A DNA stretch of 64,000 nucleotides. Source: Planococcus sp. CPCC 101016. GTDB lineage: Bacteria; Bacillota; Bacilli; Bacillales_A; Planococcaceae. Position 1 is the stretch's first letter; each line of letters starts with the position of its first letter. This document shows positions 43,508 through 52,368 of this stretch, piece after piece. A model generated the notes under the pieces. It was not told where the DNA came from, made no database searches, and worked only from the letters and a program-made list of their open reading frames with translations. Where the stretch lies: contig NZ_VOHB01000002.1 in assembly GCF_007859295.1 (NCBI RefSeq), positions 1,923,624-1,987,623 of the forward strand, in the 5' to 3' direction. A program made the translations under genes and the position numbers.

Positions 43508-44800
43508 ATGACTACCACATTACCAGTAGCAATTATTGGAGGCGGGCCTGCCGGGCTTGCTGCTGCAGCTCATCTTGTCCAGTACAACCAGCCATTCATA
43601 CTCTTTGAGGCAGGCCCATCACTCGGCAGCCATTTTCTTGAATATGGTGATGTCCGCCTATTCTCCACTTGGCGCTACAATATTGATGCGGCGTCCAAAA
43701 AGCTGTTCGAACACAACGGAGTCACTTTACCGGACGCGGATAAATTGCCAGTTGGCCGGGATATCGCTGAGCAATACTTGCAGCCTTTAGGCGCATTGCC
43801 TGAGCTGCAGCCGCATATTCACTTGAACAGCCGGGTCGTTCACCTGCAGCGACAAGGCTTGGACAAAGTGAAAACGGCAGATCGCGACGAAAGACCGTTT
43901 GTATTGACGGTCGAAAATTCAACAGGCGCGCGGCAAACGATACAAGCACGTGCGGTCATTGATGCGACGGGAACCTGGAAAAATCCCAATCCAGTGGTAT
44001 CTGGTGGAATAAAGGACACCGCAGTTGAGTTGATAGACTATGGCATCCCTTCTATTTTAGGGACCGATCAAAAACACTTCGAGAACAAACGGATTGCCGT
44101 AGTTGGCAGCGGACATTCTGCCTTCAATTCATTGCTAGAACTTGTAAAGCTAAAAGACAAGTTCCCTGCCACTGATGTTACATGGATTATCCGAAAAGCA
44201 GTGCCTGACGAAGCACTGGGAGGCGGCAAAGCAGACCAATTGGCGGAGCGTGGTGCTCTCGGCACTCGGATTAAGGCATTGCTCGACCAAGGCGATATTA
44301 CTGTTGAAACTTCGACTTTCATCCAATCAGTTACTCCATTAGATGATCGTCAGCTCCTGCTTGGTGCTGAACAAAATGGGCAAACAATTGAACTTGGACC
44401 ATTTGACCGAATTATCGCGAATACCGGTTCCCGTCCAAATTTCGACTACCTAAGTGAAATTCGTTATGCATTTGATCCGGCACTTGAAAGCGTTCAGGCT
44501 CTTGCACCGCTTATCGATCCGAATATTCATAGTTGTGGAACGGTACGCCCGCATGGCGAGCGCGAACTGCGGCAACCAGAAAAAAACTTCTATATCATTG
44601 GTGCGAAAAGTTACGGGCGGGCTCCTACATTTTTAATGGCAACCGGCTTTGAACAAGCGCGATCTGTTGTAGCCTACCTTTCAGGCGATTATGAAGCAGC
44701 TGGACGTGTGGAACTGGAACTACCCGAAACCGGTGTCTGCAGCAGCCGCCCGCTAGTCTTCACTATCAACAGCGCCAAAACCGGAAGCAATTGTTGTTGA
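43508..44800 (+). CDS. ArsO-like FAD/NADPH-dependent oxidoreductase
   Basis: About 430 residues. N-terminal FAD dinucleotide motif IIGGGPAGLAAAAHL; second nucleotide-binding motif IAVVGSGHSAFNSLLEL at about 195. The layout is that of flavin monooxygenases and the ArsO-type proteins known from arsenic clusters. The C-terminus ends in a vicinal cysteine pair (TGSNCC). It probably oxidises or reduces an arsenic or thiol compound; the reaction is not established. ATG 43508 follows AAAGGAG. Downstream of the second arsR, ended by a terminator. Confidence 0.78.
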   Translation: MTTTLPVAIIGGGPAGLAAAAHLVQYNQPFILFEAGPSLGSHFLEYGDVRLFSTWRYNIDAASKKLFEHNGVTLPDADKLPVGRDIAEQYLQPLGALPELQPHIHLNSRVVHLQRQGLDKVKTADRDERPFVLTVENSTGARQTIQARAVIDATGTWKNPNPVVSGGIKDTAVELIDYGIPSILGTDQKHFENKRIAVVGSGHSAFNSLLELVKLKDKFPATDVTWIIRKAVPDEALGGGKADQLAERGALGTRIKALLDQGDITVETSTFIQSVTPLDDRQLLLGAEQNGQTIELGPFDRIIANTGSRPNFDYLSEIRYAFDPALESVQALAPLIDPNIHSCGTVRPHGERELRQPEKNFYIIGAKSYGRAPTFLMATGFEQARSVVAYLSGDYEAAGRVELELPETGVCSSRPLVFTINSAKTGSNCC

Positions 44801-44934
44801 ATGGAATGAATAATTTATATTCATTCAACAATTAAATTCATAAAATGAATAATTAATTTTTTTATTGCTTCATTTAAAATAAAAAATCACTTAATTTTAT
44901 TCCAAACAAATAACCATTGATATTCATTGCATAT

Positions 44935-44971
44935 AAAAAAGCCTGCATTCTTGAAAATGTAGGTTTTTTTT
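44935..44971. terminator. Bidirectional terminator
   Basis: Arms CCTGCATT and AATGTAGG (one G-U) flanked by A6 and T9 runs; between convergent genes. Confidence 0.8.
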
Positions 44972-44978
44972 TGATTAT

Positions 44979-46055
44979 TCATTTTTTTACTATATGAATG
45001 TCATTTAGACTGATCATCAAGTCAACCATCTGCCCTGCTGCCATGTTTTTGGCTTGTTGACTGGAAAAAGAACATTCCAGTTGATGATTGGCCGTTTTCA
45101 GTTTGCCTATATAAAATCCATGATTGAATATAAGCTGCTGAATTTCTCCGCGAATATGCATAGCGTCTGCCCCAGGTATTACGCCTTCTGGCATTAGCTG
45201 TATTGCCTCGGGGCGAAGGATCAAAAAACAGGAACCCTCTTCTATCAAATGAGGTACCGGAATTTCAAACTCTTCTAGCTTCGAACTGAAATAGCCATTT
45301 GTAACGGTCCCTTCAATAAGGTTTTTTAAACCAAGAAAAGCGGCGACTTTTGTGGTGTCAGGGTGGTCGCGAAGGTTTTGTGCAGTCCCTACCTGCAGCA
45401 GCTCTCCCTCACTCATCACACCAATCCGGTCAGATAAATAGAACGCCTCTTCCCGATCGTGAGTCACAAACAAAACAGTGACGCGGAATTCTTTTTGAAT
45501 TTGTCTAAGCAGTTCCCGCATATCTTCTCGCAAGCTCGGGTCCAAGGCACTGAAGGGTTCATCCATCAACAATAATCGCGGATGGGCAACCAATGCTCTT
45601 GCTAAGGCCACCCGCTGCTGTTGTCCACCGCTTAGTTCGTCTGGATGACGGAAACCAAATCCTTGCAATCCTACATGTTCCAGCATGTTCCTTGCCTGAT
45701 CCAATCGCATTTTTTTGCTGACTTTCTGCATTTTTAAGCCAAACGCTACATTCTCTTCTACTGTCATATGAGGAAACAGCAAGGATTTTTGAAACACCAT
45801 GGCAAATCTTCGGTCTTCTGGTGGGACAGCCGTTAAATCGAAGTCGTCCATCCGAATTTCTCCGCCATCGGCTCTAATCAAGCCCGCCACTAGTTTCAAC
45901 AGCGTTGTTTTGCCACAACCAGACGGTCCCAGCAAAGAGAAAAACTCCCCTTCCTTTATGGTCAGCCCAATTGGCTGAAGAGTAAACGCCGAATCATTTT
46001 TTGGCAATCTTGAGTTGTATTTTTTTTCGATGTTAATGATGCGCAAATCGTTCAT
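44979..46055 (-). CDS. ABC transporter ATPase, YnjD/PotA-like
   Basis: 358 residues. Walker A GPSGCGKTT (about 42-50), signature LSGGQQQR, Walker B LLLMDEPFSALD, switch histidine in FVTHDREEAF, and a C-terminal TOBE-like domain of about 110 residues. This is the ATPase type of Fe3+, polyamine, thiamine and phosphonate importers. It is the last gene of a six-gene operon with two permeases and a binding protein; the set resembles E. coli YnjBCD. It should energise the import of an unknown small ligand. Confidence 0.9.
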   Translation of the reverse strand: MNDLRIINIEKKYNSRLPKNDSAFTLQPIGLTIKEGEFFSLLGPSGCGKTTLLKLVAGLIRADGGEIRMDDFDLTAVPPEDRRFAMVFQKSLLFPHMTVEENVAFGLKMQKVSKKMRLDQARNMLEHVGLQGFGFRHPDELSGGQQQRVALARALVAHPRLLLMDEPFSALDPSLREDMRELLRQIQKEFRVTVLFVTHDREEAFYLSDRIGVMSEGELLQVGTAQNLRDHPDTTKVAAFLGLKNLIEGTVTNGYFSSKLEEFEIPVPHLIEEGSCFLILRPEAIQLMPEGVIPGADAMHIRGEIQQLIFNHGFYIGKLKTANHQLECSFSSQQAKNMAAGQMVDLMISLNDIHIVKK

Positions 46056-46067
46056 TTCCCCACTCCT

Positions 46068-46892
46068 TCAGGCCTTCCCTGTGGCTGTTTTCTTTTTTTG
46101 ATAGTATTTTTTCAAAGCGGCGTCCATACCCAATAAAGTCAGAATGGCTATTCCTGCAAACAGCAAGGAATAAGCAGACGCTATTGCCGGATCTCCACCG
46201 CTGATGAATGGAAATAACAAAATGGGCAGCGTTACCACTTGTCCCGAGCCAATAATGAACGTGATCAAATACTGGCTAAGAGAGATTAATATACTTAAAC
46301 TGGCACCCGCTGCGATTCCCGGCATTATGTGTGGCAGCACCACATGATAGAAACGGGAAATTGTTCCTGCTCCGAGCATGCGTGCCTGATCTTCCCAATC
46401 GACTGATAAGGTATTGTAGCTGATCACCACTGCACGTACCATATAAGGCAGTGTTGGAGAGAGATGTGCCAAGACCACGCCAAGGACAGTCTCTGTCAAG
46501 CCGAGGCGCAAAAACGTCAAATGGATGCCCATTACTGCAACGAAAGGCGGAATAACGATTGGCGCGAAAATGATAGCTTCAAACAGCCATTTCGCGCGGA
46601 GCTGATTGCGCACCAGACTTTTAGCAGCCGGCACGGCGAGCAGAATATTGACTGCTGTCACGGTAACGGCAATCAGCAAACTGAATCCCACTGCCCGCCA
46701 AGTGTCCGAACTTCCCGTTAGCACATATTCCCACGAGCGGAAACTGAATGACTCAGGCAGGATATTTGGCCACTGCCAGCCAAAGGAGATACTTGACAAG
46801 ACGAGCAAAAGGAACGGCAAGCCAATGAACAGCATTAAAACAACCACTAATATGATTTTGGTCAACCAAGAGGTTTTATTCATCAATCCCAC
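46068..46892 (-). CDS. ABC transporter permease, second subunit
   Basis: 274 residues, six membrane helices, with the permease EAA-type loop (DQARMLGAGTISRFYHVVLPHIMPGI) that contacts the ATPase. It overlaps the first permease gene by 10 bp, so translation is coupled. In E. coli YnjC the two permease halves are fused in one long protein; here they are separate genes. Confidence 0.88.
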   Translation of the reverse strand: MGLMNKTSWLTKIILVVVLMLFIGLPFLLLVLSSISFGWQWPNILPESFSFRSWEYVLTGSSDTWRAVGFSLLIAVTVTAVNILLAVPAAKSLVRNQLRAKWLFEAIIFAPIVIPPFVAVMGIHLTFLRLGLTETVLGVVLAHLSPTLPYMVRAVVISYNTLSVDWEDQARMLGAGTISRFYHVVLPHIMPGIAAGASLSILISLSQYLITFIIGSGQVVTLPILLFPFISGGDPAIASAYSLLFAGIAILTLLGMDAALKKYYQKKKTATGKA

Positions 46893-47767
46893 CCCTTTAA
46901 GACATTCCAGCGCTTACTGAAATAATAAACGACAATCCCCAATAAGATCGTTATGGCTGCCAGGATGATATTCAACGCCAATGCTTCCGGTCGATCTGCT
47001 AATGTTCCACTTGTATACAATTGATAGGAATACACCGGCAACACACTCGGATACGTGACACCCAGTAAAAACGGCACTTCGAAAGCTGAAAACGTAAAGA
47101 CGAACACAATGAAGGTTGCAATGGTCCAAGCCGGCAAAATAGCAGGCAGAACGATTTCATGGACAAAATCCCAGCTTCCTGCACCGAAAACACGTGCCAC
47201 CTCACGCCACGACCGGTGTATGCGTGCCAGCACCGGATAGATCATCAATGAAATAAAAGGCGCTTCTTTCCAGGCATAGGTTAAAATGATTCCCCAACCG
47301 AATGGGTCATTGACCAGCACTGGGAAATCAGTAATTTCATCGATTATCCCTGCAGTGGCCAAAATTTTCGACAAAAACCCACTTTGCATAAACAGCAGGA
47401 CGATGATATAGCCTCCTACCAGATGAGGAATGGTTAAGGGAAGCTGAAACAGCCGGTGCCACAGTTGAGAAGTTCCTGATTTTGTTGATTCGTTCAGCAG
47501 AAAAAGGGAAATTGCGATAATTGCCCCTAATACTCCTGCGAACAAAGAAGACAAGGCAGCGATTCGCAGGGTTAAGACAAGTGAAGCCCAAAACTCCGAG
47601 GATTGAAGCAGTTCTGTATAGGCAGCGGCTTCAAAGCGGGTCTCTCCAATTGCCGGGAAATACCCAAAGCTTTTCAGAAGTCCATCAAAAAGTCCTCCAA
47701 AAAACAGGAGGACAATGGTGCCGATGGCGGGAAGCAGCAAAAGGTAAGGTTTACTCTTTTGCCACAT
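46883..47767 (-). CDS. ABC transporter permease, first subunit
   Basis: 294 residues, six helices, with the EAA-like loop REVARVFGAGSWDFVHEIVL and PAILPAWTIATFI. It overlaps the upstream binding-protein gene by 17 bp and the downstream permease by 10 bp. Likely heterodimer with that permease. Confidence 0.88.
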   Translation of the reverse strand: MWQKSKPYLLLLPAIGTIVLLFFGGLFDGLLKSFGYFPAIGETRFEAAAYTELLQSSEFWASLVLTLRIAALSSLFAGVLGAIIAISLFLLNESTKSGTSQLWHRLFQLPLTIPHLVGGYIIVLLFMQSGFLSKILATAGIIDEITDFPVLVNDPFGWGIILTYAWKEAPFISLMIYPVLARIHRSWREVARVFGAGSWDFVHEIVLPAILPAWTIATFIVFVFTFSAFEVPFLLGVTYPSVLPVYSYQLYTSGTLADRPEALALNIILAAITILLGIVVYYFSKRWNVLKGWD

Positions 47768-48998
47768 TTTCCATCCATCCTTTTTCTATGATTTCGATAT
47801 AATCTGCGGACAGTTCCGGTAATTGATGATTCTCCAATTCTTCAAAAGGCAAAGTAGCTTCTCCTAAATCTACGTCATTCATAGCTTGCTGCTGTTCAGA
47901 AGAAAGCTTTTCAAAATCCAATGCCGTTAAATCGCCCCAATTTTCAGGTGACAGTTTAGCAGTTTGAGCTTCCGGCGACATCAGTTCATTGATCGTTACC
48001 ATGGCTCCTGCTTTGTCTACTGAGTTGAATGGAATTGACAGGAAATGTGTATTCGCAAGCGTTCCTCCGTCAAGCACAAAAGTGCGGGTCGAATCAGGAA
48101 ATCTGCCTTTTAACACTTCACTGGCTGCAAGGGCCGGATCGTAACTCATTGTCATACCGATTTCACCGCTCGCAAACAATTGATCCTGTTTAGCCAGGCT
48201 TTCCGGATAGGTTTCACCTTCACGCCATAAAAACGGTTCGATGCTGTTCAAATACTGCCACATCGGTTCAAAACGTTCCTCAAGGTCCTCAATTTCTGCT
48301 GCAGGCTGTTGGTATTGCTCATAGCCTCCGGTGGTTTCGTACAGTACCTGACGGATAAAAGCACTCCCGGTGAAATCAGGCAAAGCAGGATAGGTGAACT
48401 GGCCTGGATTTTCCTCAACCCATTGGGCCAGCTCTTCCATCGATTTTGGTGGATTTTCCGATCTGTTTTCGTCGTGTACAAATACAAATTGAGCTTTGCC
48501 CCAGGGCGCTTCCAGTCCATTGACAGGTTCTCCGAAATCAGCAGCGATGTCCGGTGCCTCCTGGTCAATATAGTCGTTGAAATTCGGCAATTGTCCACTA
48601 AAATCTCCCCACAGCAATTCATTGTCTTTGGCTGCTTTAAAATTTTCACCATTGATCCAAATGATGTCCATGCTGCCGTCTTCTTTGCCGACAGATTTTT
48701 CATCGACCAGCTGATTAATGATGTCTTGTGAATCGTTCACCGGCACCCGGTTTAAGTCGACACCATGTTGTTCTTTTAACCGAGGAGCCACCCATTCATC
48801 AAGATAGCGGTTGATGTTATCATTGCCGCCCCACATGTACATGTTGACTTCCTGTCCCGTGGCTGCTTCCGAGATTTCGTCCCAGTCGCCTGTAAGCAGG
48901 TTACCTGCTGCTACCGAAGAACCACTTTCAGTTTCCCCGGAACATGCTGCCATGGCGAGCACCAGCATGCCCGGAGCTATCAATGAATATTTTTTCAT
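47751..48998 (-). CDS. ABC transporter substrate-binding lipoprotein, YnjB-like
   Basis: 415 residues. Signal peptide and lipobox AMAAC at about 15-19, so it is tethered to the outer membrane face. It is a class of binding proteins with VNMYMWGGNDNINRYLDEWV at the N-terminal lobe, MDIIWINGENFKAA, and LEAPWGKAQFVFVHDENR, as seen in YnjB-type proteins. The aromatic residues (W, Y) could line a site for a small polar ligand. The ligand is not known. ATG 48998 lies 34 bp after the TVP38 gene stop. Confidence 0.85.
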   Translation of the reverse strand: MKKYSLIAPGMLVLAMAACSGETESGSSVAAGNLLTGDWDEISEAATGQEVNMYMWGGNDNINRYLDEWVAPRLKEQHGVDLNRVPVNDSQDIINQLVDEKSVGKEDGSMDIIWINGENFKAAKDNELLWGDFSGQLPNFNDYIDQEAPDIAADFGEPVNGLEAPWGKAQFVFVHDENRSENPPKSMEELAQWVEENPGQFTYPALPDFTGSAFIRQVLYETTGGYEQYQQPAAEIEDLEERFEPMWQYLNSIEPFLWREGETYPESLAKQDQLFASGEIGMTMSYDPALAASEVLKGRFPDSTRTFVLDGGTLANTHFLSIPFNSVDKAGAMVTINELMSPEAQTAKLSPENWGDLTALDFEKLSSEQQQAMNDVDLGEATLPFEELENHQLPELSADYIEIIEKGWMENVAKE

Positions 48999-49032
48999 TT
49001 TTATTCCACTTCCTAAACTCTTGATGAACTTC

Positions 49033-49695
49033 TTATTCCTTATCGCGCGGCTGTTTCTTATTCCATTGATTTTTTATAACAATCGGAACTACGGTCAAGA
49101 CTATGAAAACTACTATAGCCAAAACAATGATTTTCGGATTTCCGGTGACAAAGCTGCTGCCCAAAAAGTTGTAGGCGAAAGTGCCGGGGATGATGCCAAT
49201 CAGTGTGGCCAAAGCGAAAGAAGTGAAACGGACTTTTGCAAAGGCCGCTGCATAGCTGATTAAATCAAAATTAATGACCGGAATAAACCGAAAAAGCAGG
49301 ACATAGAAAAACCCGTTCTGTTCCATTTGAGACTGAATATTCCCTGCTTTGCCGGTCCATTCTTTTCGGACCAGACTCTTTCCCATCGTTTTGGCTACAT
49401 AAAAAGACAGCATGGCACCGAATGTTGCACCGATGATCGTATAAAAAGTACCCATCCACGCACCAAATGCCAAGCCGCCGGCAATCGATAGGACTGAAGC
49501 CGGAAAGAAAATCAGCGGCCTAACCGTATACACAAGAATATAGATCACGGGAGACCATATGCCGAATGATAAAATCCAGCTGCGGAGATCGTTGGCATCG
49601 CCTTGGAAAACCAAACGGCCGAGCCAAATGGCCAGACCGGCCGCTACAGCAACCAATACCCACTTTCCAATTTGGATGCTGACGTTCTGTTTCAT
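49033..49695 (-). CDS. TVP38/TMEM64 (DedA-superfamily) membrane protein, YdjX/YdjZ-like
   Basis: 220 residues, five to six membrane helices with the VTT-domain core: RPLIFFPASVLSIAGGLAFGA, TIIGATFGAMLSFYVAKTMG, and FFYVLLFRFIPVINFDLISY (the FRFxPxxPF-like motif). Homologues are thought to move lipids or polar solutes across the membrane. It overlaps the flavoprotein gene by four bases (TGA/ATG type), so the two are made together. In E. coli, YdjX and YdjZ lie next to YnjBCD. Confidence 0.88.
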   Translation of the reverse strand: MKQNVSIQIGKWVLVAVAAGLAIWLGRLVFQGDANDLRSWILSFGIWSPVIYILVYTVRPLIFFPASVLSIAGGLAFGAWMGTFYTIIGATFGAMLSFYVAKTMGKSLVRKEWTGKAGNIQSQMEQNGFFYVLLFRFIPVINFDLISYAAAFAKVRFTSFALATLIGIIPGTFAYNFLGSSFVTGNPKIIVLAIVVFIVLTVVPIVIKNQWNKKQPRDKE

Positions 49696-51575
49696 GAGTT
49701 GCGGGTATGCGCTGAGATGCTGAAGTAACGGCTTCTCATCTCATCATAACGCTTTCGGTTAACGCCCGCATCTGAATAGCCTACTCGTGAAGCTGATCGG
49801 AATTCGATTCGTTGAGCGGCATCATTGAAAAAGAACTCGATATCGTCTTTGAATTTCATTTTTTTGGATTTGGCCACTGCATAAACGTAATTCTCGTCGT
49901 TTTGTATAATCGTGATACCTTCGAATCCCTTCAGCATGCCGATCAGGTTCTTTTTCGCCTCTTTTTTGCTGCCATTGTAAGGCCATGCAGGTACGTGCTT
50001 ATCTATAGACGCGGCTTGGGATGAAACAGCATTCGGGGTCGAAGGCATCTCTTTTAGACGGCCGTTTTCCACACCAAGTTTCGGCTTGCTGTTGTTTTTG
50101 ATTGCCATGTTGGCAATGCCGATCCCCGCGGCTGCAGCAGCTCCGTAAATGGCAATTTTATCTGCAGGCAGTTCTCCCGCTTTCGCTTTATTAAAGGTTT
50201 TTACAACCGGCTGGTTCAAGAGATTATCCACGTAGACTTTTTTACCGATTTTCACCAGCACTTCACTGTAGGTCGGGTATGGGTGAATAACGCCCGACAG
50301 TTTCCCCATATTAATGTGCAGAGACTTGATTGTCTGGATTTGGCTGATGATTTCGCCTGCGCGGTCACCGAGAATGCTTGCCCCTAAAATATAGCCTTTT
50401 TTATCAAGGATGATTTTCACTTTGCCGATACTGTCTTTTTTTGTATTGGCACGATCCAAGTCAGCATATTCATGCTCATAAATCCGAATGGAATCGCCGT
50501 ATTTCTCGCGTGCCTCCTTTTCGGATAATCCCGATCTGCCAAGTTCAGGATCTGTGTATGTACACCATGTGACATGTTCATAATCCATTTTTTTGTTGAT
50601 AGGCAAAATAGCGTTTTGAGTAGCTGTAATGCCTTGCGCATTTGCCATATGCGATAATTGATAAGGCCCTACGACGTCACCAATTGCATAGATGCCTTTC
50701 GCCGATGTTTCCAAATGATCATCTACTTTAATGCTCTTAGAATCATAATCTACGCCTGCTTGTTCCAGATTATAACCTTTAACATTCGCTTGGCGCCCAA
50801 GTGCGATTAGAAGGCCTTCACCAGAAACAGTTGTCCCGGAACCATCTTTTTCAATCGTCAAATCGATTTGCCCGCCTTTTTGAGCTGCTTTAACAGCAGT
50901 GGCACCTGTATGAATCGTTATGCCTTCGTCAATCAGCCTCTGCTGAATCATCAAGACCAGCTCTTCTTCGTCTTTTGGAAGAATTTGTTCAGATTTCTCC
51001 ACAAGCGTCACTTTCACGCCTATGCGGTTTAGCGCCTGGCTCATTTCGACACCAATAGCTCCACCGCCGAGAATCGTCATGGTTTTCGGGAAAGATTTTT
51101 GGGTGAAGATGGTTTCATTTGTTAAATAAGAAACATTGTCCAAGCCTTCGATTGGCGGGACCATTGGTGTTGAACCTGTCGAAAGGATAATTTTTTTCGC
51201 TTCGATTTGTTTGCCTTCGACTTCCACGGTATGAGGACCTACAAACCTCGCATAGCCGTTAACGAAATCAATACCGGATTGCTTTAACACTTCCGGAGAT
51301 TCGCCGGCATATACTTTCTGGATAATGTCCTGTATATCTTTCAGCACAACCGATGTATCGACCTCTAGATTCGGGGTGTATTTTTTAGCATGATGGACTT
51401 CTTTAGCGATATTGATCAGCGACTTGCTTGGAATGCAGCCTGACCATGTACATTCACCACCTGGCAGATTTTTATCGATCAACACCACTTTTTTCGAAAA
51501 TCCCGCTGCTGTGAAAGCTGCTGTAAGGCCTGCGGCACCTGCACCAATTATTGCAATATCATATTTTTTTACCAT
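49692..51575 (-). CDS. Mercuric-reductase-like flavoprotein fused to DUF1499
   Basis: About 627 residues. Residues 1-460 form a class I pyridine nucleotide-disulfide oxidoreductase: FAD motif IIGAGAAGLTAAFTAA, redox pair CTWSGCIPSK, NAD motif ILGGGAIGVEMSQALNRIGV, GDVVGPYQLSHMA, and the C-terminal IHPYPTYSEV dimer segment. It lacks the N-terminal HMA domain and the C-terminal vicinal cysteines of true MerA. After a short hydrophobic segment (about 490-505) comes a DUF1499 domain with KEMPSTPNAVSSQA, FFFNDAAQRIEFRSASRVGY and SDAGVNRKRYDEMR. ATG 51575 follows AAAGGAAATGG at the right spacing; ATG codons at 51602 and 51584 are less suitable. First gene of the six-gene operon. Confidence 0.85.
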   Translation of the reverse strand: MVKKYDIAIIGAGAAGLTAAFTAAGFSKKVVLIDKNLPGGECTWSGCIPSKSLINIAKEVHHAKKYTPNLEVDTSVVLKDIQDIIQKVYAGESPEVLKQSGIDFVNGYARFVGPHTVEVEGKQIEAKKIILSTGSTPMVPPIEGLDNVSYLTNETIFTQKSFPKTMTILGGGAIGVEMSQALNRIGVKVTLVEKSEQILPKDEEELVLMIQQRLIDEGITIHTGATAVKAAQKGGQIDLTIEKDGSGTTVSGEGLLIALGRQANVKGYNLEQAGVDYDSKSIKVDDHLETSAKGIYAIGDVVGPYQLSHMANAQGITATQNAILPINKKMDYEHVTWCTYTDPELGRSGLSEKEAREKYGDSIRIYEHEYADLDRANTKKDSIGKVKIILDKKGYILGASILGDRAGEIISQIQTIKSLHINMGKLSGVIHPYPTYSEVLVKIGKKVYVDNLLNQPVVKTFNKAKAGELPADKIAIYGAAAAAGIGIANMAIKNNSKPKLGVENGRLKEMPSTPNAVSSQAASIDKHVPAWPYNGSKKEAKKNLIGMLKGFEGITIIQNDENYVYAVAKSKKMKFKDDIEFFFNDAAQRIEFRSASRVGYSDAGVNRKRYDEMRSRYFSISAHTRNS

Positions 51576-51770
51576 ATTTACCATTTCCTTTCTTTTGCTC
51601 AATTACCTACATCTTAACAAAGAGTATAAAAAACTACCCTCTAAACTCCCTCGGTCAAGTAAAATCTTTTTACTTTTAAAATCGAATAGGCTGACTTAAG
51701 GGGGATTACGGGTGAGAAATAGCAACATATTATATACTGAAATCATCTCGAAAACGAAAAGGTGAAACAG

Positions 51771-52352
51771 ATGTTGGATACACATGCACGTAAACACGTA
51801 CAACCCCTTGTCGAAAAAACGGCTGATTTCTTGTTGAAAAAGGGCTTTACTGCCAATGGCATAACGAAAATCGCTTTTGCCATCGGCTTGTCTTCTGGTA
51901 TTTTTATTTATCTCGATCAACCATTTTGGGCCGTATTCGCGCTTTGGTTCTCTGGATATTTGGATGTAGTCGATGGGACAATGGCACGAAAAACCAAACC
52001 TTCAGCATGGGGTACCTTATTGGACATTAGCTTTGACCGTCTCGTCGAGATCAGTGTTATTTTAGGACTGGCTTTTCGCTTTCCTGATTCGATGTGGGCG
52101 CTGCTGCTCTTAAGCACTTCTATTATTATTGCGATGACCGTATTTTTAACAGTCGGTGCCTTATCCGATAAAGAAGGCATGAAATCTTTCTATTACCAGG
52201 CAGGATTGGCTGAAAGAACCGAAGGGTTTATACTCTTTACCCTAATGATTGTTTTTTCAACATACTTAACTGCATTAACTTTGATTTTTTTAGTTGTACA
52301 AATTATTACAATTTGTCAGCGCATGGCTGAAGCGAGGCGAATTTTGAAATAG
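51771..52352 (+). CDS. CDP-alcohol phosphatidyltransferase, YnjF-like
   Basis: About 193 residues, five to six membrane helices, with the complete CDP-alcohol motif DVVDGTMARKTKPSAW, then GTLLDISFD (D-x2-DG-x2-AR-x7-G-x3-D-x3-D). It transfers a phosphatidyl-type group from a CDP-activated donor to an alcohol acceptor, both unknown. The ATG at 51771 is preceded by AAAAGGTG and is preferred over GTG 51762. It is divergent from the flavoprotein gene and followed 16 bp later by the FAD oxidoreductase. E. coli ynjF, in the ynj cluster, is the same family. Confidence 0.87.
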   Translation: MLDTHARKHVQPLVEKTADFLLKKGFTANGITKIAFAIGLSSGIFIYLDQPFWAVFALWFSGYLDVVDGTMARKTKPSAWGTLLDISFDRLVEISVILGLAFRFPDSMWALLLLSTSIIIAMTVFLTVGALSDKEGMKSFYYQAGLAERTEGFILFTLMIVFSTYLTALTLIFLVVQIITICQRMAEARRILK

Positions 52353-52368
52353 AGGAGAATGATGCCTG

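Noticed and set aside
49692..51575. Genuine MerA (mercuric reductase) of a mer operon
   Set aside because: No N-terminal heavy-metal domain, no C-terminal vicinal cysteines, and no merR, merT or merP nearby; only the core fold is similar.
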